Below, one piece after another: positions 1 to 7,702 of a DNA stretch of 42,012 bases; within the stretch, counting starts at the first letter, position 1; each line of letters begins with the position of its first letter. The notes beneath the pieces are model-generated. The model saw only the letters and a list, made by a program, of their open reading frames with translations. It was not told where the DNA came from and did not search any database. Origin of the DNA: JAOUEA01 sp039933515 (lineage in GTDB: Bacteria; Actinomycetota; UBA4738; HRBIN12); the NCBI GenBank assembly GCA_039933515.1, contig JBDTNY010000134.1, positions 1 to 42,012 on the forward strand. The letters run 5' to 3'. Both the position numbers and the translations under genes were made by a program.

Positions 1-406
1 CGAACAGGTTCTGGATCACGCGGGGGCTGAGCACGTTGCCGCTGCCCGACATCGCCACGTTGATCGCCTGCGAGAGGTCTTCGGGCGTGGCGTCCTTCAG
101 CAGGTAGCCGGCCGCGCCGTCGGAGAGGGCGCGCTTAACGTACGGCGCGTTCTCATACGTTGACAGCATGATCACCGGGACGTCGGGCCACTCCGCCTTC
201 ACGGACCGCAGCAGCTCCAGCCCGTCCAGGTCGGGCATCCGGACGTCGACCAGCATCAGATCGAACGGCTTGCCGCCGTGGAGGATCTCGAGCGCCGCAA
301 CGGTCGACTCGGCCTCAATCACCTCGGCATCGGGGAATCCTTCCTTCACCACGTAGGTCATCCCACGCCGCACAAGGGCGTGGTCATCTACCACCAAGAT
401 CTTCAT
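1..406 (-). CDS. NarL/LuxR-family response regulator, N-terminal receiver part (cut by window edge)
   Basis: The minus strand from ATG 406 reads MKILVVDDHALVRRGM..., a receiver domain. The acidic pair D7/D8, the phosphorylatable Asp at about residue 54 (LMLVDVRMPDLDG) and the conserved Lys near residue 107 (GYLLKDATPEDL) are all visible. About 135 codons lie in the window; the end (VLSPRVIQNLF) is the linker before the LuxR-type helix-turn-helix, which lies outside. The start overlaps the stop of the upstream kinase gene by 4 nt (ATGA, 403-406), so the two are translationally coupled as a two-component pair. The regulated genes cannot be told from here. The gene is partial only because the window ends. 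Confidence 0.93.
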   Translation of the reverse strand, partial: MKILVVDDHALVRRGMTYVVKEGFPDAEVIEAESTVAALEILHGGKPFDLMLVDVRMPDLDGLELLRSVKAEWPDVPVIMLSTYENAPYVKRALSDGAAGYLLKDATPEDLSQAINVAMSGSGNVLSPRVIQNLF

Positions 407-1086
407 CCTTGATCACCTCGCCCTCCGACGGGGAGGGACGCGACAACTCGCGTGCCACTCCCGGGCGTCGACTCGAATCGGATGGAACCTTCCAGCTGTT
501 CAGTGCGGGTCCGAAGCAACCGGAGCCCGAAGTGCGGGTCGTCGTCCGTCACGGCCACGATGCCACGGCCGCGATCCTCGATCTCGATGCGGAGCGTCTC
601 GGCGCCGGCGATCACCTTCACCGTCACGTCGGGAGCGCCCGAGTGCTTCGCGGCGTTCGCGAGCGCCTCGGACACGATCGCGTGCGCGGTGTCGAGGATC
701 GCCTCGGGGATCGCGTCGAAGTCGCCCTCGACCGACACCCGGGCGGTGAGCTTCCAGCGTTCGACCAGGTCGGCGATGAACATCGCGAACGGCGGCTCGG
801 CTCGAAGCTCTCCCCGCTCGAGCTCGAAGAGCACCTCGCGGATCTTCTTCAGGTCGACCCGGATCGCGTCCTCGACCTCTTGCAGCGCGTCCAGCGCGAT
901 GCCCGGCTCGGCCTCGATCCGATGGCGGAGTGTCTGCAGCTCCAAGACGGCGCTCGTCACCGACTGCGTGAGCCCGTCGTGGATGTGCATCGCCCACTTC
1001 GTGCGTTCCTCGAGCATGAGCGACTCGACCGTCCGTTCGACGGCCGGGGTTACGCGCTCAGACGCGCGGGCGTGGCTGGTCCGCAT
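403..1086 (-). CDS. NarL-system sensor histidine kinase (HisKA_3 plus HATPase)
   Basis: A 227-residue soluble histidine kinase. The dimerisation/phosphotransfer helix carries the phosphoacceptor at His36 in ERTKWAMHIHDGLTQ, the form seen in NarX/DegS-type kinases. The ATP-binding domain follows, with the N-box around SEALANAAKHSG, a G1-like box DRGRGI and a C-terminal GSGTRVVASLP strand. It lacks any membrane segment or recognisable PAS/GAF sensor domain and is short for the family, so it probably senses through a partner protein or an internal signal. Its last codon overlaps the start of the response regulator (ATGA), so the pair is one operon. ATG 1086 is preceded by AAAGGA about 10 nt away. 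Divergent from dnaK. Confidence 0.9.
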   Translation of the reverse strand: MRTSHARASERVTPAVERTVESLMLEERTKWAMHIHDGLTQSVTSAVLELQTLRHRIEAEPGIALDALQEVEDAIRVDLKKIREVLFELERGELRAEPPFAMFIADLVERWKLTARVSVEGDFDAIPEAILDTAHAIVSEALANAAKHSGAPDVTVKVIAGAETLRIEIEDRGRGIVAVTDDDPHFGLRLLRTRTEQLEGSIRFESTPGSGTRVVASLPVGGRGDQG

Positions 1087-1240
1087 CCTCAGTCATTCCT
1101 TTTTCGATCGGGGCCGTTGGTTCTAGTCCCTTTTCGGCTCGCAGGGCGCCGGCCTTTACCCGTTCGGACCAACCGATGACCCTCGCGGCGGCGAACGGTG
1201 GGTCCCCGACGGAGGGGGGGGCTATCGTGCAACTAAGAAA

Positions 1241-1270
1241 CTTGTCAATGCCACGCTCAGGTCTTATCCT
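1241..1270 (+). promoter_or_regulatory. dnaK promoter overlapped by a HAIR-like HspR operator
   Basis: A -35 TTGTCA (1242-1247) and a -10 TATCCT (1265-1270) are separated by exactly 17 bp. Over them lies CTTGTCA-N7-GCTCAGG (1241-1261), a degenerate version of the HAIR inverted repeat CTTGAGT-N7-ACTCAAG with the right 7-7-7 geometry: 4 of 7 bases match in the left arm and 5 of 7 in the right. HspR is encoded at the end of this operon, so autoregulation is expected by analogy with Streptomyces and mycobacteria. The promoter geometry is seen directly; HspR binding is inferred. Confidence 0.65.
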
Positions 1271-1341
1271 TGACGCGTTGTCAGAGGGGGCCGGAGAACG
1301 GGCCCCGCAAGTGTGAACCACCCGAAGGGAGCTGCGTGAAT

Positions 1342-3204
1342 ATGACACGAGCGGTAGGGATCGACCTGGGCACCACCAACTCCGTGGTCGCCGTGCTGGA
1401 AGCCGGGGAGCCGGCTGTGATCCCCAACGCCGAGGGCACGCGAACGACGCCCTCGGTCATCGGCTTCACCAAGAACGGGGAAATCTTGGTGGGCGAGGTC
1501 GCCAAGCGACAGGCCATCACGAACCCGGATCGCACCGTCCGCTCGGTCAAGCGGCACATGGGCGAGAAGTGGGAGATCGACATCGACGCCAAGGCCTGGA
1601 CCGCCCAGGAGGTGTCGGCCCAGATCTTGCTCAAGCTGAAGCGTGACGCGGAGGCCTACCTCGGCGACTCGGTCTCGCAGGCCGTCATCACGGTGCCCGC
1701 GTACTTCGACGACGCGCAGCGCCAGGCCACGAAGGAGGCCGGGCAGATCGCGGGCCTGGAGGTCCTGCGCATCATCAACGAACCGACCGCCGCGGCCCTC
1801 GCGTACGGCCTCGACAAGCAAGACACCGAGCAGACGGTCCTCGTCTTCGACCTGGGCGGGGGCACCTTCGACGTTTCCCTGATGGAGATCGGCGACGGCG
1901 TCTTCGAGGTCAAGGCGACGCACGGCGACACCCACCTGGGCGGCGACGACTGGGACCAGCGGGTGATCGACTGGATCGTCAAGGAGTTCAAGAACACGCA
2001 CGGCATCGACCTGTCGAAGGACCGGATGGCCGTGCAGCGTCTCAAGGAGGCCGCGGAGAAGGCGAAGATCGAGCTGTCGCAGGTCACCGAGGCCACGATC
2101 AACCTGCCCTTCATCTCGGCCGGAGCCGACGGCCCGCTCCACATGGAGCAGAAGCTGACGCGCACCGAGTTCGAGCGCATGACGGAGGATCTCGTGCAGC
2201 GGTGCAAGGTGCCGTTCGAGCAGGCGATCGCGGACTGGGGCAAGCCCGCCGAGCAGATCGACCACGTCATCTTGGTCGGCGGTTCGACCCGGATGCCGAT
2301 GATCCTCGAGCTGGTCAAGTCGCTCACGGGCGGCAAGGAGCCGCACAAGGGCGTCAACCCTGACGAGGTCGTCGCCGTGGGTGCCGCGGTGCAGGCGGGC
2401 GTGCTCAAGGGCGACGTCAAGGACATCTTGCTGCTCGACGTCACCCCGCTCTCACTCGGTGTCGAGACCAAGGGTGGCATCTTCACGAAGCTCATCGAAC
2501 GCAACACCACGATCCCCACACGGAAGTCCGAGACGTTCACCACCGCCGACGACAACCAGACGACGGTCGAGATCCACGTCCTCCAGGGGGAGGCGGAGAC
2601 CGTGATGTCCCCGGCCGTGAAGTCGCTCGGGCGGTTCCACCTGATGGGGATCCCGCCCGCGCCGCGGGGGATGCCCCAGGTCGAGGTGGCGTTCGACATC
2701 GACGCGAACGGCATCGTGAACGTCAGCGCCAAGGACCTGGCCACCGGCAAGGAGCAGGCGATGACGATCACGGGTGGCACGGCCCTGGGCAAGGACGAGG
2801 TCGAGCGTATGGTGCAGGACGCCGAGAAGTTCGCGGCCGAGGACCACAAGCGTCGGGAGACCGCCGAAGCCCGCAACCGCGCAGACCAGCTCACGTACCA
2901 GGTGGACAAGTTCGTGACCGACGACGGCGAGAACATCCCCGACGCCGACCGGGCCGAGCTGACCGACAAGAGCAACGAGCTGAAGGACGCGCTGAAGGAC
3001 GAAGGCGCGGAGGCAGCCACGCTCACGGCGGCCGCCGACGCCCTCATGGAGGTCTTCCAGCGGGTGGGGACCGCGATGGTGCAGAACCAGCAGGCCGCCC
3101 AGGCCGCGTCGACCGAGGAGGCCGGTGACGGCGCCACGGCCGAGGACGTGTCCGACGACGACGTGGTCGAGGGCGAGATCATCGAGGAAGGAGGTGCATC
3201 GTGA
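1342..3204 (+). CDS. dnaK: Molecular chaperone DnaK (Hsp70)
   Basis: A 620-residue cytoplasmic ATP-dependent chaperone that binds unfolded peptides, working with GrpE and DnaJ encoded downstream. All three Hsp70 signatures are present: GIDLGTTNSVV at the N-terminus, VFDLGGGTFDVSLMEIGDG around residue 175, and HVILVGGSTRMPMILE around 310. The substrate domain (VTPLSLGVETKGG onward) and helical lid follow. The acidic tail contains VVEGEIIEE, a usual bacterial DnaK ending. I start at ATG 1342 because AAGGGAG (1325-1331) lies 10 nt upstream and the protein then begins MTRAVGIDLGTTN; GTG 1336 is a possible alternative two codons earlier. First gene of the heat-shock operon. Its last codons contain the Shine-Dalgarno of the next small ORF. 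Confidence 0.98.
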   Translation: MTRAVGIDLGTTNSVVAVLEAGEPAVIPNAEGTRTTPSVIGFTKNGEILVGEVAKRQAITNPDRTVRSVKRHMGEKWEIDIDAKAWTAQEVSAQILLKLKRDAEAYLGDSVSQAVITVPAYFDDAQRQATKEAGQIAGLEVLRIINEPTAAALAYGLDKQDTEQTVLVFDLGGGTFDVSLMEIGDGVFEVKATHGDTHLGGDDWDQRVIDWIVKEFKNTHGIDLSKDRMAVQRLKEAAEKAKIELSQVTEATINLPFISAGADGPLHMEQKLTRTEFERMTEDLVQRCKVPFEQAIADWGKPAEQIDHVILVGGSTRMPMILELVKSLTGGKEPHKGVNPDEVVAVGAAVQAGVLKGDVKDILLLDVTPLSLGVETKGGIFTKLIERNTTIPTRKSETFTTADDNQTTVEIHVLQGEAETVMSPAVKSLGRFHLMGIPPAPRGMPQVEVAFDIDANGIVNVSAKDLATGKEQAMTITGGTALGKDEVERMVQDAEKFAAEDHKRRETAEARNRADQLTYQVDKFVTDDGENIPDADRAELTDKSNELKDALKDEGAEAATLTAAADALMEVFQRVGTAMVQNQQAAQAASTEEAGDGATAEDVSDDDVVEGEIIEEGGAS

Positions 3205-3308
3205 TGCTGACGAAGTGGGATCCGTTCCGTGAGCCCCGTTCCTTCGACGGAGAGTTCGACCGATTGGTCGGGCAAGCGATGCGGCCGATCGAGGTCGTTG
3301 CCAAGTGA
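3204..3308 (+). CDS. 34-residue Hsp20-like micro-ORF between dnaK and grpE
   Basis: ATG 3204 opens a 34-codon frame starting MLTKWDPFREPRSFDGEFDR and ending QAMRPIEVVAK. A perfect AAGGAGG (3188-3194) inside the dnaK 3' end sits 9 nt upstream; GTG 3201 is an in-frame alternative. The start overlaps the dnaK stop (TGATG) and the stop overlaps the grpE start (GTGA, 3305-3308), so it is coupled on both sides. The first half resembles the N-terminus of actinobacterial small heat-shock proteins (MLxxxDPFRE...FDRL), and RPIEV resembles the tail after their alpha-crystallin domain, but the domain itself is absent. It may be an internally deleted hsp20 kept for translational coupling, or a functional mini-chaperone factor. 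Translation is well supported; function is unknown. Confidence 0.7.
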   Translation: MLTKWDPFREPRSFDGEFDRLVGQAMRPIEVVAK

Positions 3309-3928
3309 GCGACGACCGCGAACGTTCCGACGAAGCGCCCCGGCTCCGGATCACAGACCGGCGGCGATTCGCCGACTCGGATGTGACCTCCCCGGCCTCA
3401 CCGGCCGGGGCGGCGCCAGCCGCGCCGGAGGTCCAGCCGGGACCGGCGCAGACCGTGGAGTCTGACGGGGCCGAGATGGCCGACGAGCTTGAGTTGGCCC
3501 GGGGCGAGGCCGCGCAGTACCTCGACCACCTGCGCCGACTCCAGGCCGAGTTCGACAACTACCGCAAGCGCGTGGTCAAGGAGCAGACGGATCTGGCGGA
3601 GCTGGGCGCGATGCCCGTGGCCCGGCGCCTGCTGGAGGTGCTCGACGATTTCGAGCTTGCGCTCCTGGCGGCCGACGAGACGAATGACTTCGACCAGTTC
3701 GTCAAGGGTGTCGAGCTGGTGTACGCGAAGCTCGCCGACGCGCTGAAGGCCGAGGGGCTCGAGCGCATGCCGGCCGAGGGTGCGCCGTTCGACCCCGAGC
3801 TCCATGAGGCCCTGTTGCAGACGGGCGACGGTGAGGGCGAGCCGGTTGTCGTCGACGTGCTGCGCCCTGGCTACACGCTGAAAGGCAGGGTGCTTCGCCC
3901 CGCGGGCGTTCGCGTGGAACACCGCTGA
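3305..3928 (+). CDS. grpE: GrpE nucleotide exchange factor
   Basis: A 207-residue GrpE that releases ADP from DnaK. After a variable, Ala/Pro-rich N-terminus of about 55 residues there is a long coiled coil (ELARGEAAQYLDHLRRLQAE, FDNYRKRVVKEQ) and then the beta-domain core (GLERMPAEGAPFDPELHEAL through VVDVLRPGYTLKGRVLRPAGV), which carries the family signature. GTG 3305 is the only sensible start; it overlaps the stop of the micro-ORF by GTGA and has only a weak GAGG 10 nt upstream, so translation is probably driven by coupling. Followed 26 nt later by dnaJ. Confidence 0.96.
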   Translation: MSDDRERSDEAPRLRITDRRRFADSDVTSPASPAGAAPAAPEVQPGPAQTVESDGAEMADELELARGEAAQYLDHLRRLQAEFDNYRKRVVKEQTDLAELGAMPVARRLLEVLDDFELALLAADETNDFDQFVKGVELVYAKLADALKAEGLERMPAEGAPFDPELHEALLQTGDGEGEPVVVDVLRPGYTLKGRVLRPAGVRVEHR

Positions 3929-3954
3929 GCGACCGACGGAAGGGGTGAGGTTCG

Positions 3955-5124
3955 ATGGCCGACGACGTGCGCCGGGAGTGGTTCGACAAGGACTACTACC
4001 AGGTCCTCGGCGTGGCCAAGAACGCCTCTGCCGCCGACATCAAGAAGGCGTACCGCAAGCTCGCGCAACAGCATCACCCGGACACGAACGCCGGCAACAC
4101 CGGCGCCGAGGAGCGCTTCAAGGAGATCGCGTCGGCCTACGACGTGCTGGGTGATGAACCGAAGCGCAAGCGGTACGACGAGGTCCGAGCGATGGGGGCT
4201 GCGGGCGCCGCCGGTCCCGGGGGCTGGCCGGGCGCCGGTGGCGGAGCAGGGACCTGGCCGGGCGGGGGGGTCAGGTACGAGGAAGTGCCGTTCGACCTCG
4301 ACGACCTCCTCGGGATGTTCGGCGGCCGGGGTGGCGCGTCGGCCGGGGCCGGTCGAGGGCGAGGAGATGGCCGTCGTGCCGGCCGGCGTGGCGCCGATCT
4401 CGAGACCGACCTCACGTTGTCGTTCGACGATTCGATGAGCGGCACCACCGTTCCGGTCGCGATCACGGGACCCGCGCCGTGCCGGACGTGCCGGGGGACC
4501 GGGGCGAAGCCTGGCACCACGCCCGTGACGTGCCGGCGGTGCGCGGGCAGCGGCGAGGTGGCGGTGAATCAAGGGGTATTCTCGATGGCGCAGCCGTGCC
4601 CCGAGTGTCACGGCACCGGTCGCATGATCGAGTCTCCTTGCCCGACCTGCCGCGGAGCCGGGGCAGAGCGGCGGACCCGGACGCTGCAGGTCAAGATCCC
4701 CGCCGGTGTGCACGATGGGGCGCGGATCAGGCTGAAGGGTCGCGGGGAGCCGGGTGGCGCCGGGGGACCGGCGGGCGACCTCTTCGTCCGCGTGCACGTT
4801 CGTCCGCACGAGCTATTCGGGCGCAAGGGCGACGACCTGACGCTCGGGCTGCCCATCACTTTCTCCGAAGCGGCGCTCGGCTCGCAGGTGAAGGTGCCGA
4901 CCTTGAACGGACCCGTGACGTTGAAGGTGCCCGCCGGAACGCCCAGCGGCAAGACGTTTCGGCTCAAGGGCAAGGGCGCGCCGCGGGGCAAGGGGCACGG
5001 AGATCTGCTCGTGACGACGTCGGTCGACGTGCCCGAGAAGCTCTCGAAACAGGAGAAGCAGCTGCTGCAGCAGCTGCAGGACGCGCAGGCAAGCTCCCCG
5101 CGCGAGGGGCTGGGGGTGTCGTGA
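3955..5124 (+). CDS. dnaJ: DnaJ co-chaperone (type I Hsp40)
   Basis: A 389-residue J-protein that delivers substrate to DnaK and stimulates its ATPase. The J-domain (residues 13-75) contains the HPD motif at 41-43. A Gly-rich linker (80-140) follows. The zinc-binding region has four CxxCxGxG repeats at about residues 176, 193, 215 and 229 (CRTCRGTG, CRRCAGSG, CPECHGTG, CPTCRGAG). The C-terminal substrate-binding domains run to the end. The Gly-rich linker is long and poor in Phe compared with E. coli DnaJ. Fourth frame of the heat-shock operon; a single base separates its TGA from the hspR GTG. Confidence 0.97.
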   Translation: MADDVRREWFDKDYYQVLGVAKNASAADIKKAYRKLAQQHHPDTNAGNTGAEERFKEIASAYDVLGDEPKRKRYDEVRAMGAAGAAGPGGWPGAGGGAGTWPGGGVRYEEVPFDLDDLLGMFGGRGGASAGAGRGRGDGRRAGRRGADLETDLTLSFDDSMSGTTVPVAITGPAPCRTCRGTGAKPGTTPVTCRRCAGSGEVAVNQGVFSMAQPCPECHGTGRMIESPCPTCRGAGAERRTRTLQVKIPAGVHDGARIRLKGRGEPGGAGGPAGDLFVRVHVRPHELFGRKGDDLTLGLPITFSEAALGSQVKVPTLNGPVTLKVPAGTPSGKTFRLKGKGAPRGKGHGDLLVTTSVDVPEKLSKQEKQLLQQLQDAQASSPREGLGVS

Positions 5125-5125
5125 C

Positions 5126-5563
5126 GTGACCATCGAAGGTCGAGACGAGGAACGCGCGATCGACGAGCGGACGTCCGACGCCGCGCGGGCGGCCCACGTT
5201 CGAGCCGTGTACATCATCAGCGTGGCGGCGGAGCTTGCAGGCGTGCACCCTCAGACCCTCCGCATCTACGAGCGCAAGGGCCTGGTGCGACCGCAGCGCA
5301 CCTCGGGGAACACGCGCCGCTACTCACAGGCCGACATCGAACGGCTTCAGACGATCCAGTCGCTCACGGAGGAGGGGATCAACCTCGCCGGCGTGAAGCG
5401 CATCATCGAGCTACAGCGCGAGATCGACGCACTCGAGGATCGGATCGACGGGCTCGAGACACAGCTCGCGCGCCGTGCGATCCCGATGTCCGGTCGGCGG
5501 ATCAGCGCCGCGATCGTGCCGATGCGTACCTCGGGCAGGTTCCCGTGGGAGGACCTGCGGTGA
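5126..5563 (+). CDS. hspR: HspR, MerR-family heat-shock repressor
   Basis: A 145-residue MerR-type regulator. The DNA-binding region reads VYIISVAAELAGVHPQTLRI followed by YERKGLVRPQRT and RRYSQADIERL, which is diagnostic of HspR, and a coiled coil (ELQREIDALEDRIDGLETQL) follows. HspR represses the dnaK operon by binding HAIR sites with DnaK as co-repressor in characterised actinobacteria; a HAIR-like site lies over the dnaK promoter here (1241-1261). The GTG at 5126 gives an N-terminal extension of about 25 residues before the conserved core; a GTG at the VYIIS segment would be shorter. The gene closes the classic dnaK-grpE-dnaJ-hspR order. Confidence 0.93.
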   Translation: MTIEGRDEERAIDERTSDAARAAHVRAVYIISVAAELAGVHPQTLRIYERKGLVRPQRTSGNTRRYSQADIERLQTIQSLTEEGINLAGVKRIIELQREIDALEDRIDGLETQLARRAIPMSGRRISAAIVPMRTSGRFPWEDLR

Positions 5564-6102
5564 CCGTGGTGCTCCGCTCGTTCGGCGCGGACGAGGTCGA
5601 CGGGCTCTGGGCCCGGCGCCAACGTGAGATCGCGGCGGGGTCGTCGTGGGGTCCCTCGACCCGTGAGCATGTGGCCCAGCGCGTCGCGAACTCGGGCACG
5701 TGGACCGACACGCCGGCCGGGCTCTTGTTCGCCGTCGAGGCCGACGGCATCCTTGTCGGGGATATCCAAGCACGGCGGTCGCACGGCACCCTCCCGGCGG
5801 GGGTCGTCGAGATCGGCATCGGCCTGTTCGAGGCGGCCGACCGCGGTCGCGGCATCGGCCGCGAAGCCGTCGCCCAGCTGACGGCCAAGCTCTTCGAGGC
5901 GGGCGACGTGCATCGCGTGCAGCTGTCCACCGACGTCGGCAACTCGGCCATGCGCCGCGTGGCCGAGTTCCTCGGCTTCGGGTTCGAGGGCGTCCTCCGT
6001 GGGTTCATGCCGTCGGCGGAGCGGCCACGCGACTTCGCGATGTACGGCATGACCCAGACCGACTTCCAGGACGTGAAATCCACATGGGCATCGACGAGCT
6101 GA
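5560..6102 (+). CDS. GNAT-family N-acetyltransferase (RimJ/RimL-like)
   Basis: A 180-residue acetyltransferase. The acetyl-CoA loop is visible as ADRGRGIGREAVAQL, followed by the typical C-terminal part VHRVQLSTDVGNSAMRRVAE and FLGFGFEGVLRGFM, close to RimJ/RimL-like enzymes that acetylate protein N-termini or small amines. I choose GTG 5560 because it overlaps the hspR stop (GTGA, 5560-5563) and has GGGAGG (5547-5552) 7 nt upstream; GTG 5545 has no comparable site. It is therefore coupled to the heat-shock operon, perhaps as a passenger gene. The substrate is not predictable. Confidence 0.85.
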   Translation: MTVVLRSFGADEVDGLWARRQREIAAGSSWGPSTREHVAQRVANSGTWTDTPAGLLFAVEADGILVGDIQARRSHGTLPAGVVEIGIGLFEAADRGRGIGREAVAQLTAKLFEAGDVHRVQLSTDVGNSAMRRVAEFLGFGFEGVLRGFMPSAERPRDFAMYGMTQTDFQDVKSTWASTS

Positions 6103-6207
6103 CGATCAGGTCGCAGACGGCGCTGTAGGAGGCGCGGATGCGGGCCGCCGCGCAGGAGCGATCTCCAGGGGTCAAGCCGGCGCGGTGCGAGGTCGACCGT
6201 TCTCTGT

Positions 6208-6948
6208 ATGACGAGTGTGACCTGGATCGCGATTACCATCGTCGTGGTCGTCGTCGCTGCGTGGCGCGCTCGGCACCGGCGTGACCGGCAACGCCAGCTG
6301 ATGCTGCTCTGCACGCGTGCCTCCCTGGAATTCTCGACCTTCGATCCGTTCTCGGACACGACCTGGCTGCCGTTCCGGCTCTTCGGCCGCGGCACGAGCC
6401 GGGGCACCGAGAACGTCGTCTGGAATGACCACGACGGGGACGATGCGCGCGCTTTCGACTACTGGCTGGAGGAGCGAACAGGTGAAGATCGTATGCCGGT
6501 CATCCGCCGGTTCAGCTGCGCGATCGTCGCGCTGCCCTTCGCGTGCCGGCGGCTCGACGTGGCGCCGCACGGTGTGGCCGACGAGGTTCGAGAGCTCGTC
6601 GGCGGCGAACGACTCGATCTCGAACTCGAGTCGTTCAATCGGCGGTTCGACGTGCGTGCCGACGACCGCAGGTTCGCCGTCGCGTTCCTCGACCAGCGGA
6701 TGATGCGCGCGACGATGACCCTCCCTCCCCGGATCTCGATCCTCGTGAACGAGGATCGGATGCTCCTGATTTCGTCCCTCCTCCCCGCTGGCGAAGTGTT
6801 GCTCCTGCTCGAAGCCGCCCGCGCGATGCGGCGTCATGTCCCGCAGGTCGTGGCGAGCCTCTACCCGCCCCGCCCGACGAAGGGGCCGCACGAAGACCGC
6901 TGGCTGCAGGGCCGGTGGTCACCCGAGCCGATCGGGGACGACGTGTGA
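6208..6948 (+). CDS. Membrane-anchored protein of unknown function upstream of LemA
   Basis: A 246-residue protein with one N-terminal membrane segment (TWIAITIVVVVVAAW), a basic stop-transfer stretch (RARHRRDRQRQ) and a soluble domain of about 210 residues with no motif I recognise. The layout (single N-terminal helix, cytoplasmic domain with FDY..., F...LPFACRRLDVAPHG) recalls the unknown proteins that accompany LemA in other actinobacteria. ATG 6208 has no clear Shine-Dalgarno. The only strong one nearby (AGGAGG 6127-6132) serves an out-of-frame ATG at 6138, so the true start is uncertain. LemA begins 70 nt downstream behind its own TAGGCT box (6975-6980). Confidence 0.7.
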   Translation: MTSVTWIAITIVVVVVAAWRARHRRDRQRQLMLLCTRASLEFSTFDPFSDTTWLPFRLFGRGTSRGTENVVWNDHDGDDARAFDYWLEERTGEDRMPVIRRFSCAIVALPFACRRLDVAPHGVADEVRELVGGERLDLELESFNRRFDVRADDRRFAVAFLDQRMMRATMTLPPRISILVNEDRMLLISSLLPAGEVLLLLEAARAMRRHVPQVVASLYPPRPTKGPHEDRWLQGRWSPEPIGDDV

Positions 6949-7018
6949 CCGGGCTCGCGCGCCTGCTCCTGGGTTAGGCTTCCTGCCTGATCGCTGGCTC
7001 GAGGAGGACTGAACCGAT

Positions 7019-7681
7019 ATGGGTATCTGGATCGTGCTCGGCGTGCTTGTGCTCGTCGCCATCGGCGCCGTGGTCTCGTACAACCGCTTCATCTCCCAGA
7101 AGAACCTTGTCAAAGATGCATGGGCGAACATCGATACAGAGCTCCGCCGCCGGTACGACCTGATCCCGAACCTGGTCGAGACCGTGCGAGGCTACGCCAC
7201 GCACGAAAAGGAGGTCTTCGAGAACGTCACGAAGGCCAGGGCGATGGCGACCTCTGCGACCGGGTCGCCGGCCGCCCAGGCCGCTGCCGAGGGACCGCTG
7301 ATCGCCGCGTTGCGCGAGCTGCTCGCCGTCGCCGAGGCCTATCCGGACCTCAAGGCGAACCAGAACTTCCTGGCCCTGCAGGCCGAGCTCTCGAACACCG
7401 AGGACCGGCTGCAGACCGCCCGCCGGTTCTACAACGCGAACGTCCGCGACTTCAACCGCAGGGTCAAGCAGTTCCCGTCGGTGCTGATCGCGAGCATGTT
7501 CGGGTTCAAGGAAGAAGAGTTCTTCGAGGTCGAGGAGACGATCCGCGAGGGCGGCCCGCCGCAGGTGAACTTCTCGCAGCCCGGTCCTTCGGTCTCGTTC
7601 GAGGGCGAGCGCGGATCGGAGTCGTCGGTGACCCCGTCGGACCCGACGCAGACGCCGCCGCCTGATCGCCCCGACGACTGA
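7019..7681 (+). CDS. LemA family protein
   Basis: A 220-residue LemA protein: one N-terminal membrane helix (IWIVLGVLVLVAIGAVVSYN) followed by the conserved helical core VKDAWANIDTELRRRYDLIP and NLVETVRGYATHEKEVFENV, then LQAELSNTEDRLQTARRFYN and an FG...EEEFFEVEE segment. The C-terminal 40 residues are a Pro/Ser/Thr-rich tail unique to this protein. LemA proteins are membrane-associated with a mostly helical cytosolic or extracytoplasmic domain; their role is unknown. Start supported by GAGGAGG about 11 nt upstream and a TAGGCT -10 box at 6975-6980. Ends convergent with the next gene. Confidence 0.93.
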   Translation: MGIWIVLGVLVLVAIGAVVSYNRFISQKNLVKDAWANIDTELRRRYDLIPNLVETVRGYATHEKEVFENVTKARAMATSATGSPAAQAAAEGPLIAALRELLAVAEAYPDLKANQNFLALQAELSNTEDRLQTARRFYNANVRDFNRRVKQFPSVLIASMFGFKEEEFFEVEETIREGGPPQVNFSQPGPSVSFEGERGSESSVTPSDPTQTPPPDRPDD

Positions 7682-7702
7682 TCGGGTTCGATCGGCGGGT
7701 GC

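Noticed and set aside
1656..3275. A 539-codon Ser-rich frame opposite dnaK
   Set aside because: Antisense shadow of a highly conserved gene; composition is that of reversed codons.
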